This document shows positions 29,147-37,799 of a stretch of DNA of 38,462 nucleotides, piece by piece. The stretch spans positions 1-38,462 of the IMG/VR virus record IMGVR_UViG_3300036819_000334, one strand, 5' to 3'. The DNA is from a virus. The position numbers were made by a program, and so were the translations under genes. Below the pieces are notes generated by a model that saw nothing but the letters and a program-made list of their open reading frames with translations, did not search any database and was not told the origin of the DNA. Every line of letters starts with the position of its first letter. The stretch's first letter is position 1.

Positions 29147-30652
29147 ATGAACCCCACCCAAGACACTCTCGACCTTGTCAAAACGGCTCGCGAGACCCCG
29201 AGCGACGCGATTGCGAAGTCGATCTCGACCAACACTGGCCTACTCGCCTTCGACCTTCAGGCACCGGCGAAGAACCTCTATCCCTTCGTGACGCCGCTGC
29301 GGAACTCCATCCCGCGCGTCGGCGGCGGCACCGGCACGGCGACGAACTGGCGCCAGGTCAGCGCGATCAACGGGTCGGGTTATGACGCGATGGGGTGGGT
29401 GCCGGAAGGCCAGCGCTCCGCGCAGATGTCTTACGTGACCGCGACCAAGTCGGCCACCTTCGTCACGATCGGCGAGGAAGACGGGGCGACCTACGAGGCG
29501 ATCAACGCCGGCCGCGGGTTCGAAGACATCCAGGCCCGGATGACCTTCCGTCTCCTCCAGAAAATGATGCTGAAAGAGGAGATGGCGATCCTCGGCGGCA
29601 ACGCCTCGATGCAGCTCGGCACACCCGGCACCCCGACCCTGTCGGCGTCGGGTTCCGGCGCGACGCTGCCGGCCACGACGTACTACGTCAAGGTCGCCGC
29701 CCTCACCCTCGAGGGCTGGCAGAATTCGAGCCTGACGAACGGCGTCGCCACCACCAAGCCGATCACCGGCGCCGACGGCCATTCCTACACGCTCAGCGGC
29801 GGGTCATCGAACATCAGCGCCGAAAGCTCCAGCCAGTCGGTCAGCGCCGGCAACACGCTGTTCGCAACGGTGACCGCGCTCCAGGGTGCCGTGGCCTATG
29901 GGTGGTTCGTCGGCACCGCGTCGGGCGCGGAGACGCTGCAGGCGATCACCACGATCAACAGCGCCGCCTTCTCGGCTCCCCTCACCGCCGGCGCGCAGCC
30001 CGCCACGGCGGTCACCGCCGACAATTCGGCGAACCCGAGCTACGCCTATGACGGGCTGCTGACCAGCGCGCTTAAGTCGGGCTCCGGTGCCTACGTCAAG
30101 ACGATGGCGACGGGCACCGCCGGCACCGGCACGCCCCTCACCGCGTCGGGCCGCGGTTCGGTCGTCGAGATCGACACGATGTTTCAGACGATGTGGAACA
30201 ATTTCGAGCTGTCGCCGACCGTGCTCTACGTCAACTCGCAGGAGCTCGGCAACCTGACGACCAAGGTGCTGAACGGATCGTCCTCGCCGCTGCTCCGTTA
30301 CAACGAGCCCGGCGATGGGGATGCGTTCAACATCACCGCCTCGGGCACGATCGGCTGGTACTACAACCCCTACAACACGGCGAACGGCACCCAGACCGGC
30401 CTCCGCATCCCGATCCGGCTGCACCCCCGCGTCCCGCCGGGCACGATCGTCGGCTGGGCCGAGCAGCTGCCGATCCAGTACCAGTCGAGCGAGGTGCCGA
30501 ACGTCGCCGAGGTCAAGACGCGACAGGATTACTACGAGATCGACTGGCCGATCGTGACCCGCCAGCGCCAGGTCGGCGTCTACGCCGAAGAGGTGCTGGC
30601 CGTGTACGCGCCCTTCGCAATGGGCGTCATCAACAACATCGGCAACGGCTGA
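29147..30652 (+). CDS. Major capsid protein with inserted Ig-like domain
   Basis: A 501-residue HK97-type capsid protein with an AAAGGGAAG ribosome-binding site. Capsid features include YPFVTPLRNSIPRVGGGTGT, the MGWVPEGQRSAQMSYVTATK beta-hairpin-like region, the spine helix GFEDIQARMTFRLLQKMMLK, and the C-terminal IVTRQRQVGVYAEEVLAVYA. Between about residues 157 and 290 lies an insert of beta-strand, Gly/Ser/Thr-rich sequence (TPTLSASGSGATLPATTYYV, AYGWFVGTASGAETLQAITT) typical of Ig/FN3-like surface domains. No N-terminal delta domain is obvious, so assembly may use the fused protease/scaffold. Confidence 0.92.
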   Translation: MNPTQDTLDLVKTARETPSDAIAKSISTNTGLLAFDLQAPAKNLYPFVTPLRNSIPRVGGGTGTATNWRQVSAINGSGYDAMGWVPEGQRSAQMSYVTATKSATFVTIGEEDGATYEAINAGRGFEDIQARMTFRLLQKMMLKEEMAILGGNASMQLGTPGTPTLSASGSGATLPATTYYVKVAALTLEGWQNSSLTNGVATTKPITGADGHSYTLSGGSSNISAESSSQSVSAGNTLFATVTALQGAVAYGWFVGTASGAETLQAITTINSAAFSAPLTAGAQPATAVTADNSANPSYAYDGLLTSALKSGSGAYVKTMATGTAGTGTPLTASGRGSVVEIDTMFQTMWNNFELSPTVLYVNSQELGNLTTKVLNGSSSPLLRYNEPGDGDAFNITASGTIGWYYNPYNTANGTQTGLRIPIRLHPRVPPGTIVGWAEQLPIQYQSSEVPNVAEVKTRQDYYEIDWPIVTRQRQVGVYAEEVLAVYAPFAMGVINNIGNG

Positions 30653-30656
30653 TCCG

Positions 30657-30896
30657 GTGAAGAAGGCTGATCTGGTCGCCGCGCTGAAAGATGCCGCGGC
30701 GGCCATCGATCAGCAAAAGGTGGCTATCGCCTATCTGATCGATCGAAGCATCGCGTGGGCCACGCTCGCCGGCAACTGCGGAGCCCGCGTCGTGGAGCTG
30801 CGGCACGAGCTCGACGAAGCGCAATCGCGGCTCGCGCTCTACGAGGGCGTCGCCGCACGCCGGCGTGCCGAACAGGTGGGTCATTACGATGCCTGA
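30657..30896 (+). CDS. Small coiled-coil hypothetical protein
   Basis: A 79-residue protein from a GTG at 30657, four bases after the capsid stop. It is nearly all helical (LVAALKDAAAAIDQQKVAIA, ELRHELDEAQSRLALYE). No family recognised; it lies in the head-completion region and overlaps the next gene by 8 bases. Confidence 0.6.
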   Translation: MKKADLVAALKDAAAAIDQQKVAIAYLIDRSIAWATLAGNCGARVVELRHELDEAQSRLALYEGVAARRRAEQVGHYDA

Positions 30897-31431
30897 CATC
30901 CCCGTTTCCAACCTCGTCCGCCTACAGGCCCGCTTCGGCCAGGACGAGGTCAACGTCGGTCGTGGGCGCTATCGCGTCGGCCTCGACGGCACCGTGCTCG
31001 TTCCCCGCGAGGCGGTCGATTCCCTACTTTCCACTGGAGGCTTTGCTATGGCCGATCTACCGCTGCCCGTGCCGACCGGCATGGCGCGCCTTGCCCACCC
31101 CGAGCACATCGGTTGCGCCTTCGGCGGCAAGACCTATGAGCCGGGCGCCGACGGCACCGTGCTCGTTCCCGCCGAGGCGGCGGCGGTCCTGATGGAGGCG
31201 CACGGCTTCTGCACGCCGAGCCCCGCGCTCGAGGTGCCGGTCGATCCGCGCGATGCCGAGCTGGCTGCTCTGCGGGCCGAGCGTGACGATCTGCAAACCA
31301 AGCTCGCCGCGGCCGAAAAGCCCGCGAAACCCAAGCCCGCGAAGGCTGCGGATGGCCCCACTGGCGCTACCGGCCCGACTGGCGCGAGCGGTGCGGGCTC
31401 GACCGGCGCCACGGGCACTGCGGGGGCCTGA
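30889..31431 (+). CDS. Duplicated-module protein with collagen-like tail
   Basis: A 180-residue protein. Two related modules are visible: GRYRVGLDGTVLVPREAVDS and GKTYEPGADGTVLVPAEAAA, each followed by a helix ending in GGF or HGF. A short coiled coil follows (LAALRAERDDLQTKLAAAEK). The C-terminus is Lys/Pro/Ala-rich and then carries Gly-X-Y repeats (GPTGATGPTGASGAG). The arrangement suggests an elongated trimeric appendage attached near the head-tail joint. Function not known. Confidence 0.65.
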   Translation: MPDIPVSNLVRLQARFGQDEVNVGRGRYRVGLDGTVLVPREAVDSLLSTGGFAMADLPLPVPTGMARLAHPEHIGCAFGGKTYEPGADGTVLVPAEAAAVLMEAHGFCTPSPALEVPVDPRDAELAALRAERDDLQTKLAAAEKPAKPKPAKAADGPTGATGPTGASGAGSTGATGTAGA

Positions 31432-31432
31432 C

Positions 31433-31726
31433 ATGGCCGTCGCCTACCACGTCGGCGCCATCCTCGAGTCGATGGAGCGCGAGGGAAAGCCGACGACCGC
31501 TGAGGCATTGCTGGGTCTCTGGCGCCAGACGCTGCTCGGTATGGGTCGCGATCCCCGCATCGGCTTGCGCATTGTCGATGAGCGCGGCTACCACACGATC
31601 ACCGGCCAGATCCACGATTTCGGGTCGGCGGTCGTGCTCGAGGCCGATCCCGAGACAGCGCCATTCGAACACGACAACGCGGCCGACCTCGATATCGCCA
31701 CGATCCCGCTGCTTCGCGCCGCGTGA
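31433..31726 (+). CDS. Hypothetical protein
   Basis: A 97-residue protein (MAVAYHVGAILESMEREGKP) with a beta-rich C-terminal half (RGYHTITGQIHDFGSAVVLE). The ATG at 31433 is one base after the preceding stop. No family recognised; it lies among the head-tail connector genes. Confidence 0.58.
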   Translation: MAVAYHVGAILESMEREGKPTTAEALLGLWRQTLLGMGRDPRIGLRIVDERGYHTITGQIHDFGSAVVLEADPETAPFEHDNAADLDIATIPLLRAA

Positions 31727-31732
31727 GCCCTC

Positions 31733-32338
31733 ATGGCCTACGGTGACCTGACGACGCTCGGCGCCATCAAGGCGTGGCTGCAAACCGGCCAGAACGCCTT
31801 TCCCGACACCGACGACACACTCCTCTCGGGCCTCGTCACCGCCGCCAGCCAGTTCATCCAGACCTGGCTGAAGCGGCAAATCGCGGCGGCCGATTGGATG
31901 GAGACCCGCGACGGCACTGGCGGTCAACGCCTCGTCTTCGCGAATTTCCCGGTGACGGCGGTGCTCTCGCTGACGATCGACGGGCTCACCATCCCGCCGG
32001 CGCCGGCTGGCGGCGGATACGGCGCGGGGTATGTCTTCACCCCGACCGCGTTGGCGGTGCGGGGCTACGCCTTCACCCGCCGCATCCAGAACGTGATCGT
32101 CACCTACACGGCGGGCTTTACGACGATCCCGCCGGAGATCGCCCAGGCCTGTGTCGAGCTCGTGTGCCAGCGCTACAAGGAGCGCACGCGGATCGGTGAG
32201 GTGTCCAAGGCGCTCGCCGCCGGCGAGACGATCACCTACTCGCAAAAGGACATGAGCGCCGACGTCCAGACGATCCTGTCGCAGTACCGCGCCGTCGCTC
32301 CGGTCTCGTCCTACGCTCTGATCATCGCGCCCACCTAG
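31733..32338 (+). CDS. Head-tail connector (gp6-like adaptor)
   Basis: A 201-residue protein resembling the gp6-like adaptor family that binds beneath the portal: TLGAIKAWLQTGQN, DDTLLSGLVTAASQFIQTWL, a central beta-hairpin region (FPVTAVLSLTIDG), and the IVTYTAGFTTIPPEIAQACV motif followed by YKERTRIG. Position between capsid and tail genes agrees. Confidence 0.85.
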   Translation: MAYGDLTTLGAIKAWLQTGQNAFPDTDDTLLSGLVTAASQFIQTWLKRQIAAADWMETRDGTGGQRLVFANFPVTAVLSLTIDGLTIPPAPAGGGYGAGYVFTPTALAVRGYAFTRRIQNVIVTYTAGFTTIPPEIAQACVELVCQRYKERTRIGEVSKALAAGETITYSQKDMSADVQTILSQYRAVAPVSSYALIIAPT

Positions 32339-32349
32339 ACCGACGCGGT

Positions 32350-32832
32350 ATGATCAGCACCTACATCGTCGGCGACGCTCAGGTGATTTCGCTCCTCGAG
32401 CGGATTACGCCACAGGTGCGGTCGCATGTCGCCCGCACCGTGGGAAGCCTTGGCCTTGCGCTACAGCGCCGGGTCCAGGATGAAAAGCTCAGCGGCCAGG
32501 CGCTGAAGGTCCGCACCGGCAATCTGCGCGCCAGCATCAACACGGAGGTCGCCGACTCGGGGTCGCGCGTCGCGGCGACGGTCGGCACCGGCGTCCGCTA
32601 TGGCCGCGTCCACGAATACGGCTTTCAAGGCATCGTCTCGGTGCGGGCGCACCTGCGGCACGTCACCCAGGTCTTCGGGCGCCCGGTCGCCGCGACCCAG
32701 AACGTCCGGGCTCACTCGCGGCAGGTCAACCTGCCGGAGCGATCGTTCCTCCGATCGGCGCTGCGCGAGATGCAAGGCACGATCCAGGCGGCCCTCAACA
32801 AGGCCGTCGCCGACGGGCTCCAGGGCCGATGA
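32350..32832 (+). CDS. HK97 gp10-like tail-completion / neck protein
   Basis: A 160-residue protein with features of the gp10-like family: VRSHVARTVGSLGLALQRRV, the segment LKVRTGNLRASINTEV, a GVRYGRVHEYGFQG motif, and PERSFLRSALREM. It should sit at the head-tail interface. It overlaps the next small gene by four bases. Confidence 0.85.
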   Translation: MISTYIVGDAQVISLLERITPQVRSHVARTVGSLGLALQRRVQDEKLSGQALKVRTGNLRASINTEVADSGSRVAATVGTGVRYGRVHEYGFQGIVSVRAHLRHVTQVFGRPVAATQNVRAHSRQVNLPERSFLRSALREMQGTIQAALNKAVADGLQGR

Positions 32833-32999
32833 AGCTCGGTGATCGCGAAATGGTGGCGGCCAGCGTCGATGAGGCCGGCGCCGTGGTGCAGCGCTGGGCG
32901 ACGATCATCGAAATCGACCGCAAGGACCGGCTCGTCCATCTGCTCTGCGATGACGGGACCGTGACTGCCCGGCGGTTGCCACGGAGGCGCCGCCGATGA
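32829..32999 (+). CDS. Small hypothetical protein
   Basis: A 56-residue frame (MKLGDREMVAASVDEAGAVV) with a beta-like WATIIEIDRKDRLVHLLCDD segment and a strongly basic end (RRLPRRRRR). It overlaps the upstream stop and the downstream start as ATGA on both sides, good evidence for translation. Function unknown. Confidence 0.6.
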   Translation: MKLGDREMVAASVDEAGAVVQRWATIIEIDRKDRLVHLLCDDGTVTARRLPRRRRR

Positions 33000-33448
33000 C
33001 GATCAGCCGTGAACCGATCTACGCCGCGCTCTTCGCGCTGGTTTCGGAGGCGGCCGAGTTCACGACCGCCGATCGCCGGCTACGGCATTGGAGCGATGTG
33101 TCGCCAGCCGAACAGCCCGCCCTGTTCGTGGCGCAGCGCAAGCAAAACGCCGCCGTCAAGACGCTCGGTGCGCCGGCCGAATGGACGCTTTTCGCGGACA
33201 TCTACGTCTACGCTCATTCGAGCGACCCCTACCTGTCGCCGGCGACGATCTTGAACCCGCTGGTCGACGCGATCGATGCGGCGCTTGCACCCGTTGGCCT
33301 CGGGCCGGGCGGTCGCGCAGTGCAGACGCTCGGTATGCCCGGCCTCGTGCAGCACGCCTACATCACGGGCTCGGTCGACACCGACGAAGGTGTGCTCGGC
33401 GACCAAGCGGTCGCGATCATTCCTGTTGAAATTCTCTGCGTGGGTTGA
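32996..33448 (+). CDS. Tail terminator-like protein
   Basis: A 150-residue protein that fits the tail terminator/completion family by pattern and place: PIYAALFALVSEAAEF, LFVAQRKQNAAVKTLGAPAE, DIYVYAHSSDPYLSPATILN, and the C-terminal VAIIPVEILCVG. It would cap the tail tube and join it to the head. It is immediately upstream of the tail-tube genes. Confidence 0.75.
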   Translation: MTISREPIYAALFALVSEAAEFTTADRRLRHWSDVSPAEQPALFVAQRKQNAAVKTLGAPAEWTLFADIYVYAHSSDPYLSPATILNPLVDAIDAALAPVGLGPGGRAVQTLGMPGLVQHAYITGSVDTDEGVLGDQAVAIIPVEILCVG

Positions 33449-33459
33449 AGGAGGGCCGG

Positions 33460-33642
33460 ATGGCCGAAAAGAAGACGGACGGCGCCCCCGTGGTGCCGCC
33501 GCCGATGGACGTGGACGCGCTCGTCGAGCGCTGGTGGACCGACCATTTCCCCGGCTCGGTCGTCGGCACCGTCACCGCGATCTGGAATCACGCACACGCC
33601 GCCAAGGAAGACCTGAAGCGGCGCCTGAAGGAAGGGGCGTAA
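33460..33642 (+). CDS. Small hypothetical protein
   Basis: A 60-residue protein with a strong GAAGGAGG ribosome-binding site before the ATG at 33460. It has a Pro-rich segment (APVVPPPMDVD) and a Trp-containing helix (ALVERWWTDHF). It lies directly before the tail-tube gene; no family recognised. Confidence 0.55.
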   Translation: MAEKKTDGAPVVPPPMDVDALVERWWTDHFPGSVVGTVTAIWNHAHAAKEDLKRRLKEGA

Positions 33643-33645
33643 GTC

Positions 33646-34410
33646 ATGCAACTCGCTTTTGGCGCCGGGGCCCTGTGGGGCAACCGCACCGACACGACCG
33701 GCTCGGGCATCGGCCCCGACCAGTTCGGCATCCTGCAAGACGTCGAGATCGACTGGGACTGGCAGACGAAGGAATTGTGGGGCCAGTACCAGTTTCCGCT
33801 CGATATCGCGCGGGGGCAGGGCAAGATCACCGGCAAGGCCAAGTTCGCCCGCATCTTCGGCGCGATCTACGGCGATCTCTTCTTCGGCCAGACGCCGGCG
33901 AGCGGTCAGATCCAGGTGTCGGAAAACGAGGCCGGGAGCGTGCCGGCGTCGAGCACCTACACGATCACCCCCGCCAATGCGGCGAGCTATCTGGACGACC
34001 TCGGCGTCTACTACGCCAGCGGGGCAACCGCCGGCACCCGCTTCAGCCGCGTGTCGACCGGCCCGACGGCAGGGCAGTATTCGGTCAACATGTCGACCGG
34101 CGTTTATACCTTCGCCGCCGCCGACGCGAGCGCCGCCGTCCAGATCAGCTACCTCTACACCGGCACGGGCGGCAAGAAGCTGGTGCTGACCAACCAGTTC
34201 ATGGGCTTCACCCCGACCTTCAAGGCGACCTTCTACACGACGAAGACGACCCAGGGCACTCCGGCCGGGCTGTCGCTCGTGCTGAACGCCTGCACGGCGA
34301 CGAAGCTATCGCTGCCCACGAAGATCGACGACTACGAGATCCAGGAATTCGACTTCAGCGCCTTCGCCGATGCCACGGGCACGATCGGCACGCTCAGCAC
34401 CAATGAGTAG
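33646..34410 (+). CDS. Major tail tube protein
   Basis: A 254-residue tail tube protein. The opening MQLAFGAGALWG, the DVEIDWDWQTKELWGQYQFP strand, the segment GKITGKAKFARIFGAIYGDL, the ITNQF-like VLTNQFMGFTPTFKATFYT, and the closing DDYEIQEFDFSAFADATGTI form a pattern seen in many siphovirus tube proteins. A central beta-rich part (residues ~85-165) may be surface-exposed. Confidence 0.85.
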   Translation: MQLAFGAGALWGNRTDTTGSGIGPDQFGILQDVEIDWDWQTKELWGQYQFPLDIARGQGKITGKAKFARIFGAIYGDLFFGQTPASGQIQVSENEAGSVPASSTYTITPANAASYLDDLGVYYASGATAGTRFSRVSTGPTAGQYSVNMSTGVYTFAAADASAAVQISYLYTGTGGKKLVLTNQFMGFTPTFKATFYTTKTTQGTPAGLSLVLNACTATKLSLPTKIDDYEIQEFDFSAFADATGTIGTLSTNE

Positions 34411-34729
34411 CCCGATGGAAGACCCGATCATCCACCTGGGCGACAAGGAATTCGTCGTCGAGGCGCTGACGCTGCGCCAGATGAAGCGCCTCATGGTCCA
34501 GCTCACCATGCTGTCGGGCATCAACCCGAGCGGCCCGGAATTCCTCGACGCGGCGGTTCAGATCATCGCCGCCGCAATCGACAAGAAGCATCCCGAGATG
34601 ACCGCCGACGGCATCCTCGACATGAACGCGACCCTGGAGCAGGTCAACCAAGCCGTGTCGATCGTTCTGCGTACGGCGGGCCTGGCCCAGGACGGTGCCC
34701 AGGGGGAAGCGGCGCCGGTAGGAGCATAA
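34403..34729 (+). CDS. Tail assembly chaperone G
   Basis: A 108-residue protein (MSSPMEDPIIHLGDKEFVVE, LTLRQMKRLMVQLTMLSGI) equivalent to lambda gpG, which coats the tape measure during tail assembly. The start is the ATG at 34403, overlapping the tube gene; an ATG at 34415 is also possible. Near its end a G-rich stretch allows ribosomes to shift into the next frame to make a longer GT product. Confidence 0.8.
   Translation: MSSPMEDPIIHLGDKEFVVEALTLRQMKRLMVQLTMLSGINPSGPEFLDAAVQIIAAAIDKKHPEMTADGILDMNATLEQVNQAVSIVLRTAGLAQDGAQGEAAPVGA
34702..34708 (+). promoter_or_regulatory. Probable -1 frameshift slippery site
   Basis: GGGGGAA, read in the G frame as (CA)G-GGG-GAA. A tRNA-Gly on GGG at 34703-34705 can slip one base back onto an identical GGG. 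It lies about 20 bases before the G stop codon, the usual position for G/GT shifts. Confidence 0.6.
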
Positions 34730-35094
34730 GGGAAGTCCTCGCGGCCATTTACGGGTCGCTCGCTACCGGCTGCGGCTACTCCTACCCGGTCATCGACGAA
34801 ATGACGATCGCCGATGCCGAGGAAATCTTCAGCTATTGGGAGTCGTCCCCTCCCACCCATCACATGGCGCAGACGATCGCCGCGATGTTCGGCTGGAAGC
34901 CCAAGCAACGGGCGCCGGCACCTTCGGATGTCACTGCCGTCGTCGCCGACGCCGCGCGCGTCGGGATTGGGGCAACCAGCGAACCGACGCCCGACCAGGC
35001 GACCGTCATTCTCGATTTCGAGGCGATGCAGGAGCGCAACCGCGCCGTCATGCGCCAGATCGCCGAGCGGAACCGCGCCGAGACGGCAGGATAG
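34702..35094 (+). CDS. GT frameshift extension (T part of the tail chaperone)
   Basis: From 34702 the -1 frame relative to G is open without stops to 35094 and reads REVLAAIYGSLATGCGYSYP, then MTIADAEEIFSYWESSPPTH and MAQTIAAMFGWKPK, typical of the T half of lambda-like GT proteins. The ATG at 34801 is internal to this conserved region, so independent initiation is less likely than a fused product of about 230 residues starting at 34403. The tape measure gene follows six bases later. Confidence 0.75.
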   Translation, partial: GGSGAGRSIREVLAAIYGSLATGCGYSYPVIDEMTIADAEEIFSYWESSPPTHHMAQTIAAMFGWKPKQRAPAPSDVTAVVADAARVGIGATSEPTPDQATVILDFEAMQERNRAVMRQIAERNRAETAG

Positions 35095-35100
35095 AGGCGG

Positions 35101-37791
35101 ATGGCCGACAATACGATCGAAGTAAAGGTCGTCGCCGATACCGGCGACCTGTCCGGGCCGATCCAAGCCGCGGTCGAGTCGGTCAAGGGCCAGGTCAATT
35201 CGCTGCGTTCGCAGCTGCGCTCGCTCGGCGCCGACTTTGAAGCGGGCAAGACCAGCAGCGGTAACTACGCCAAGGAACTGGTCGATCTCGGCGACCGGCT
35301 CGCCGATGCGAAGGGTCGCCTCGGCGGCCTGACGAGCGCGTTGGGCGGTGCAACCGGTGCGGCCGGTGCCGGCGGCTCTGCCTTCAACAACATGGGTTCC
35401 GAGCTCCGGCATGTCGTCGCGATCTTCGACGAGTTCAGCCGCGGCGCGCGGGGCCAGATGATCGGCTCCATCGTCGCCCTGACGCGAGACAGCGGTCTTC
35501 TTGGGAAAGTCGTCGGTTCCCTCAAAGGTCCGTTCGGCATCGCCATCGCCATCGCGGGCGCGCTGGCTGGTGCCTTCGTCCTGCTCGCCATGCGCGCTGC
35601 CGAGGCGGCGAAGCAAATCCGCGAGGTCAGCGCCGCGGCGGCCATGCAGGGCCGTGACGTGGGCGCGGCGGTCGCGAGCGCACAGCGCTGGACCGAGTCG
35701 ATGGCGAAGACCGGGATGCTGTCGCATAGCAGCGCCCAGACCGTCGCCGACGCAATTTCCAAGATCCCGAACATCGCGGACGAGACCCGCGATAAGATCG
35801 CCGGCATCGGCGAGGCCCTGACGGTCGCGATGGGCGGCGACGCCAAGAAGGCGGCCGCAGAGATCGACAAGGCGTTCGGGTCGATCAGCGGGCTCGCCCA
35901 CTTCGCCGATCAGAACAACATGATGACGGCCTCGGCGGTCGAGGCGATGGCGAAGGAGAAGGGCGCCGCCGCGGCATATGACGCGGTGATCGCGCAAGCC
36001 CAGGCCCGGCTTTCCGGCTACTCGGCGGCAGCGAAGAAGGCGAAAGAGGACGCCGCCGGCATCAATGCCGGTGCGAACGTGATGGGCTACATGCCCGTCC
36101 CGTCGTCGATGGTGTTTCCCCTGCAATTCCCGCAAGGGGCGCGGGGACCGTCGCCGCAGGAATGGCAGCTCACCAGCGATATCCAGACTGGCGCGCACGA
36201 CTACGAGGAGATGAACGCCCTCGCGCGGCAGCAAGACGAAATCCTGACCTCCATCCGATCCGGCGAGGCCGAGCGACTCGGTCTTCTCGACCGCGCCAAA
36301 GCGGCGTTGATGGAGATCGAGGAGAAGATGGACACCCTTCGCAAGAAAGGCGAAGGGCACGCCGGCACCCGCGAGGACGAGTCGAAGGCCTTCGACTTCA
36401 CCCGACACGTCCACGTTCCCAAGGCGCCGAGCACCGCCGGCGCTGACCGGGCGGTGCGCGAGGATTACCAAGCCTTCGCCGCGGAGGAGCGCGACAAGCT
36501 CTCTGCGGCCCAGGGCAACGCCGACGCCCAAAACGCCATTCTCGACGCCTGGCGGGCCAAGGCGGCGCAGAGCTTCGCCGCCGGATCGGCCGCCTACCGC
36601 AAGGCGATGGCCGAAATCGAACGCGCCAGCCAGAGCATCGGCCGGGCGAATTTCGCACAGGTCATGAAGGACGCCGAATCGGCCATCGCCGGCGCTCACG
36701 ACCAGCTTCGCGAATTCCGCGCCGACATGGACGCGATGGCGAAGCTGAAGCAGATAACGCCGCAACAGGCGCTGGGCTTCGATATCGAGGAGGTGGCCCG
36801 CGCCGCCGCCGAGGCCCGAGCCAAGATCCAGTCCGCGATCGACGCCGCCGCGACGCCGCAACACCGTGCCGACGCGCAGCGCCTGATGAACCGGACCGCG
36901 CTCCGCTTCAACGCGGAGCAAGCGGTCGACACCGACCAATACCGTGAGGCGGGCGCGAAAGCCGCCGAGGCCTTTTCGAAGCCCTTCCGCGAGACGTTCG
37001 ACCGTCTTGGCTCGACCTTGGAAAGCACGCTGACCGAATACCTGATCCACGGCACGTCGAAGGGGTACGGTCGCAAAGAGGTCGCGAGCCTGATCCAGTC
37101 CGCGATCGGCGGCGGGGTTGATCTTGTCGGCGGCGCGCTCAGCAAGGTCAGCGCGGGCCCGCTCGCCAAACTCCTCGGCACCCAGGCCAAGGAGGGTGAG
37201 GGGGCCGGCGACGTGCTCGGCAACGCTCTGTCTGGCTGGGTCAGCAAGGGCCTGACCAGCATGTTCCCGAGCCTCGGCGGCATGCTGGGGCAAGGCACGC
37301 AGGCCGCGGCGCAGACCGCCAACACGGCGGCGGTGACGGCTCTTACCGTGGCGTTGACGGCGAATACCGCAGCCGTGACCGGCGCCGCCGCGACGACGGG
37401 TGTGGCGGGTGCCGGCCTCGCTGCCGGCGCTGCTGGCGCAGCTGGTGCTGCCGCAGGCGGGGGCGGCTTGTTCGGGTGGCTTGGCGGGCTCTTCGCCTTT
37501 AAGGGCGGCGGCGTCGTGCCGAGCGCTTCGGGGGGCTGGGCGCTCCCGAACTTCGCCGGCGCGCAGCCCGCCCTTCTCCATGCTCGCGAAATGGTTCTCC
37601 CCGAGCACATCAGCACGGGCCTTCAGGACATGCTCGGCCGAGGTGGCGGGCGCGGCGACACCCACCTCCACGTCCACGGTCAGATTGTCGACGCACCGGC
37701 GGTCGGCCGCTGGTTTCGCGACAACAAGCGCCTCGTGGCTTCAGCCGTCCAGGGCTCGTTCGGCCCCGGCGGCATCAACCCGTTCCGGTGA
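35101..37791 (+). CDS. Tail length tape measure protein
   Basis: An 896-residue tape measure protein that sets tail length. It is long and mostly helical, with an N-terminal DLSGPIQAAVESVKGQVNSL, a hydrophobic segment FGIAIAIAGALAGAFVLLAM (about 142-161), and a C-terminal Gly/Ala-rich membrane-like region. The final FKGGGVVPSASGGWALPNFA, then LLHAREMVLPEHIS, is a common tape-measure C-terminus. Position after the G/GT chaperones agrees. Confidence 0.92.
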   Translation: MADNTIEVKVVADTGDLSGPIQAAVESVKGQVNSLRSQLRSLGADFEAGKTSSGNYAKELVDLGDRLADAKGRLGGLTSALGGATGAAGAGGSAFNNMGSELRHVVAIFDEFSRGARGQMIGSIVALTRDSGLLGKVVGSLKGPFGIAIAIAGALAGAFVLLAMRAAEAAKQIREVSAAAAMQGRDVGAAVASAQRWTESMAKTGMLSHSSAQTVADAISKIPNIADETRDKIAGIGEALTVAMGGDAKKAAAEIDKAFGSISGLAHFADQNNMMTASAVEAMAKEKGAAAAYDAVIAQAQARLSGYSAAAKKAKEDAAGINAGANVMGYMPVPSSMVFPLQFPQGARGPSPQEWQLTSDIQTGAHDYEEMNALARQQDEILTSIRSGEAERLGLLDRAKAALMEIEEKMDTLRKKGEGHAGTREDESKAFDFTRHVHVPKAPSTAGADRAVREDYQAFAAEERDKLSAAQGNADAQNAILDAWRAKAAQSFAAGSAAYRKAMAEIERASQSIGRANFAQVMKDAESAIAGAHDQLREFRADMDAMAKLKQITPQQALGFDIEEVARAAAEARAKIQSAIDAAATPQHRADAQRLMNRTALRFNAEQAVDTDQYREAGAKAAEAFSKPFRETFDRLGSTLESTLTEYLIHGTSKGYGRKEVASLIQSAIGGGVDLVGGALSKVSAGPLAKLLGTQAKEGEGAGDVLGNALSGWVSKGLTSMFPSLGGMLGQGTQAAAQTANTAAVTALTVALTANTAAVTGAAATTGVAGAGLAAGAAGAAGAAAGGGGLFGWLGGLFAFKGGGVVPSASGGWALPNFAGAQPALLHAREMVLPEHISTGLQDMLGRGGGRGDTHLHVHGQIVDAPAVGRWFRDNKRLVASAVQGSFGPGGINPFR

Positions 37792-37799
37792 TCCCCATC

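Noticed and set aside
34558-37677. A 1039-codon open frame on the minus strand opposite the tape measure gene
   Set aside because: Its product is Arg/Gly/Leu-rich without recognisable domains, and it lies wholly antisense to a well-recognised gene. High GC with G/C third positions commonly opens such frames.
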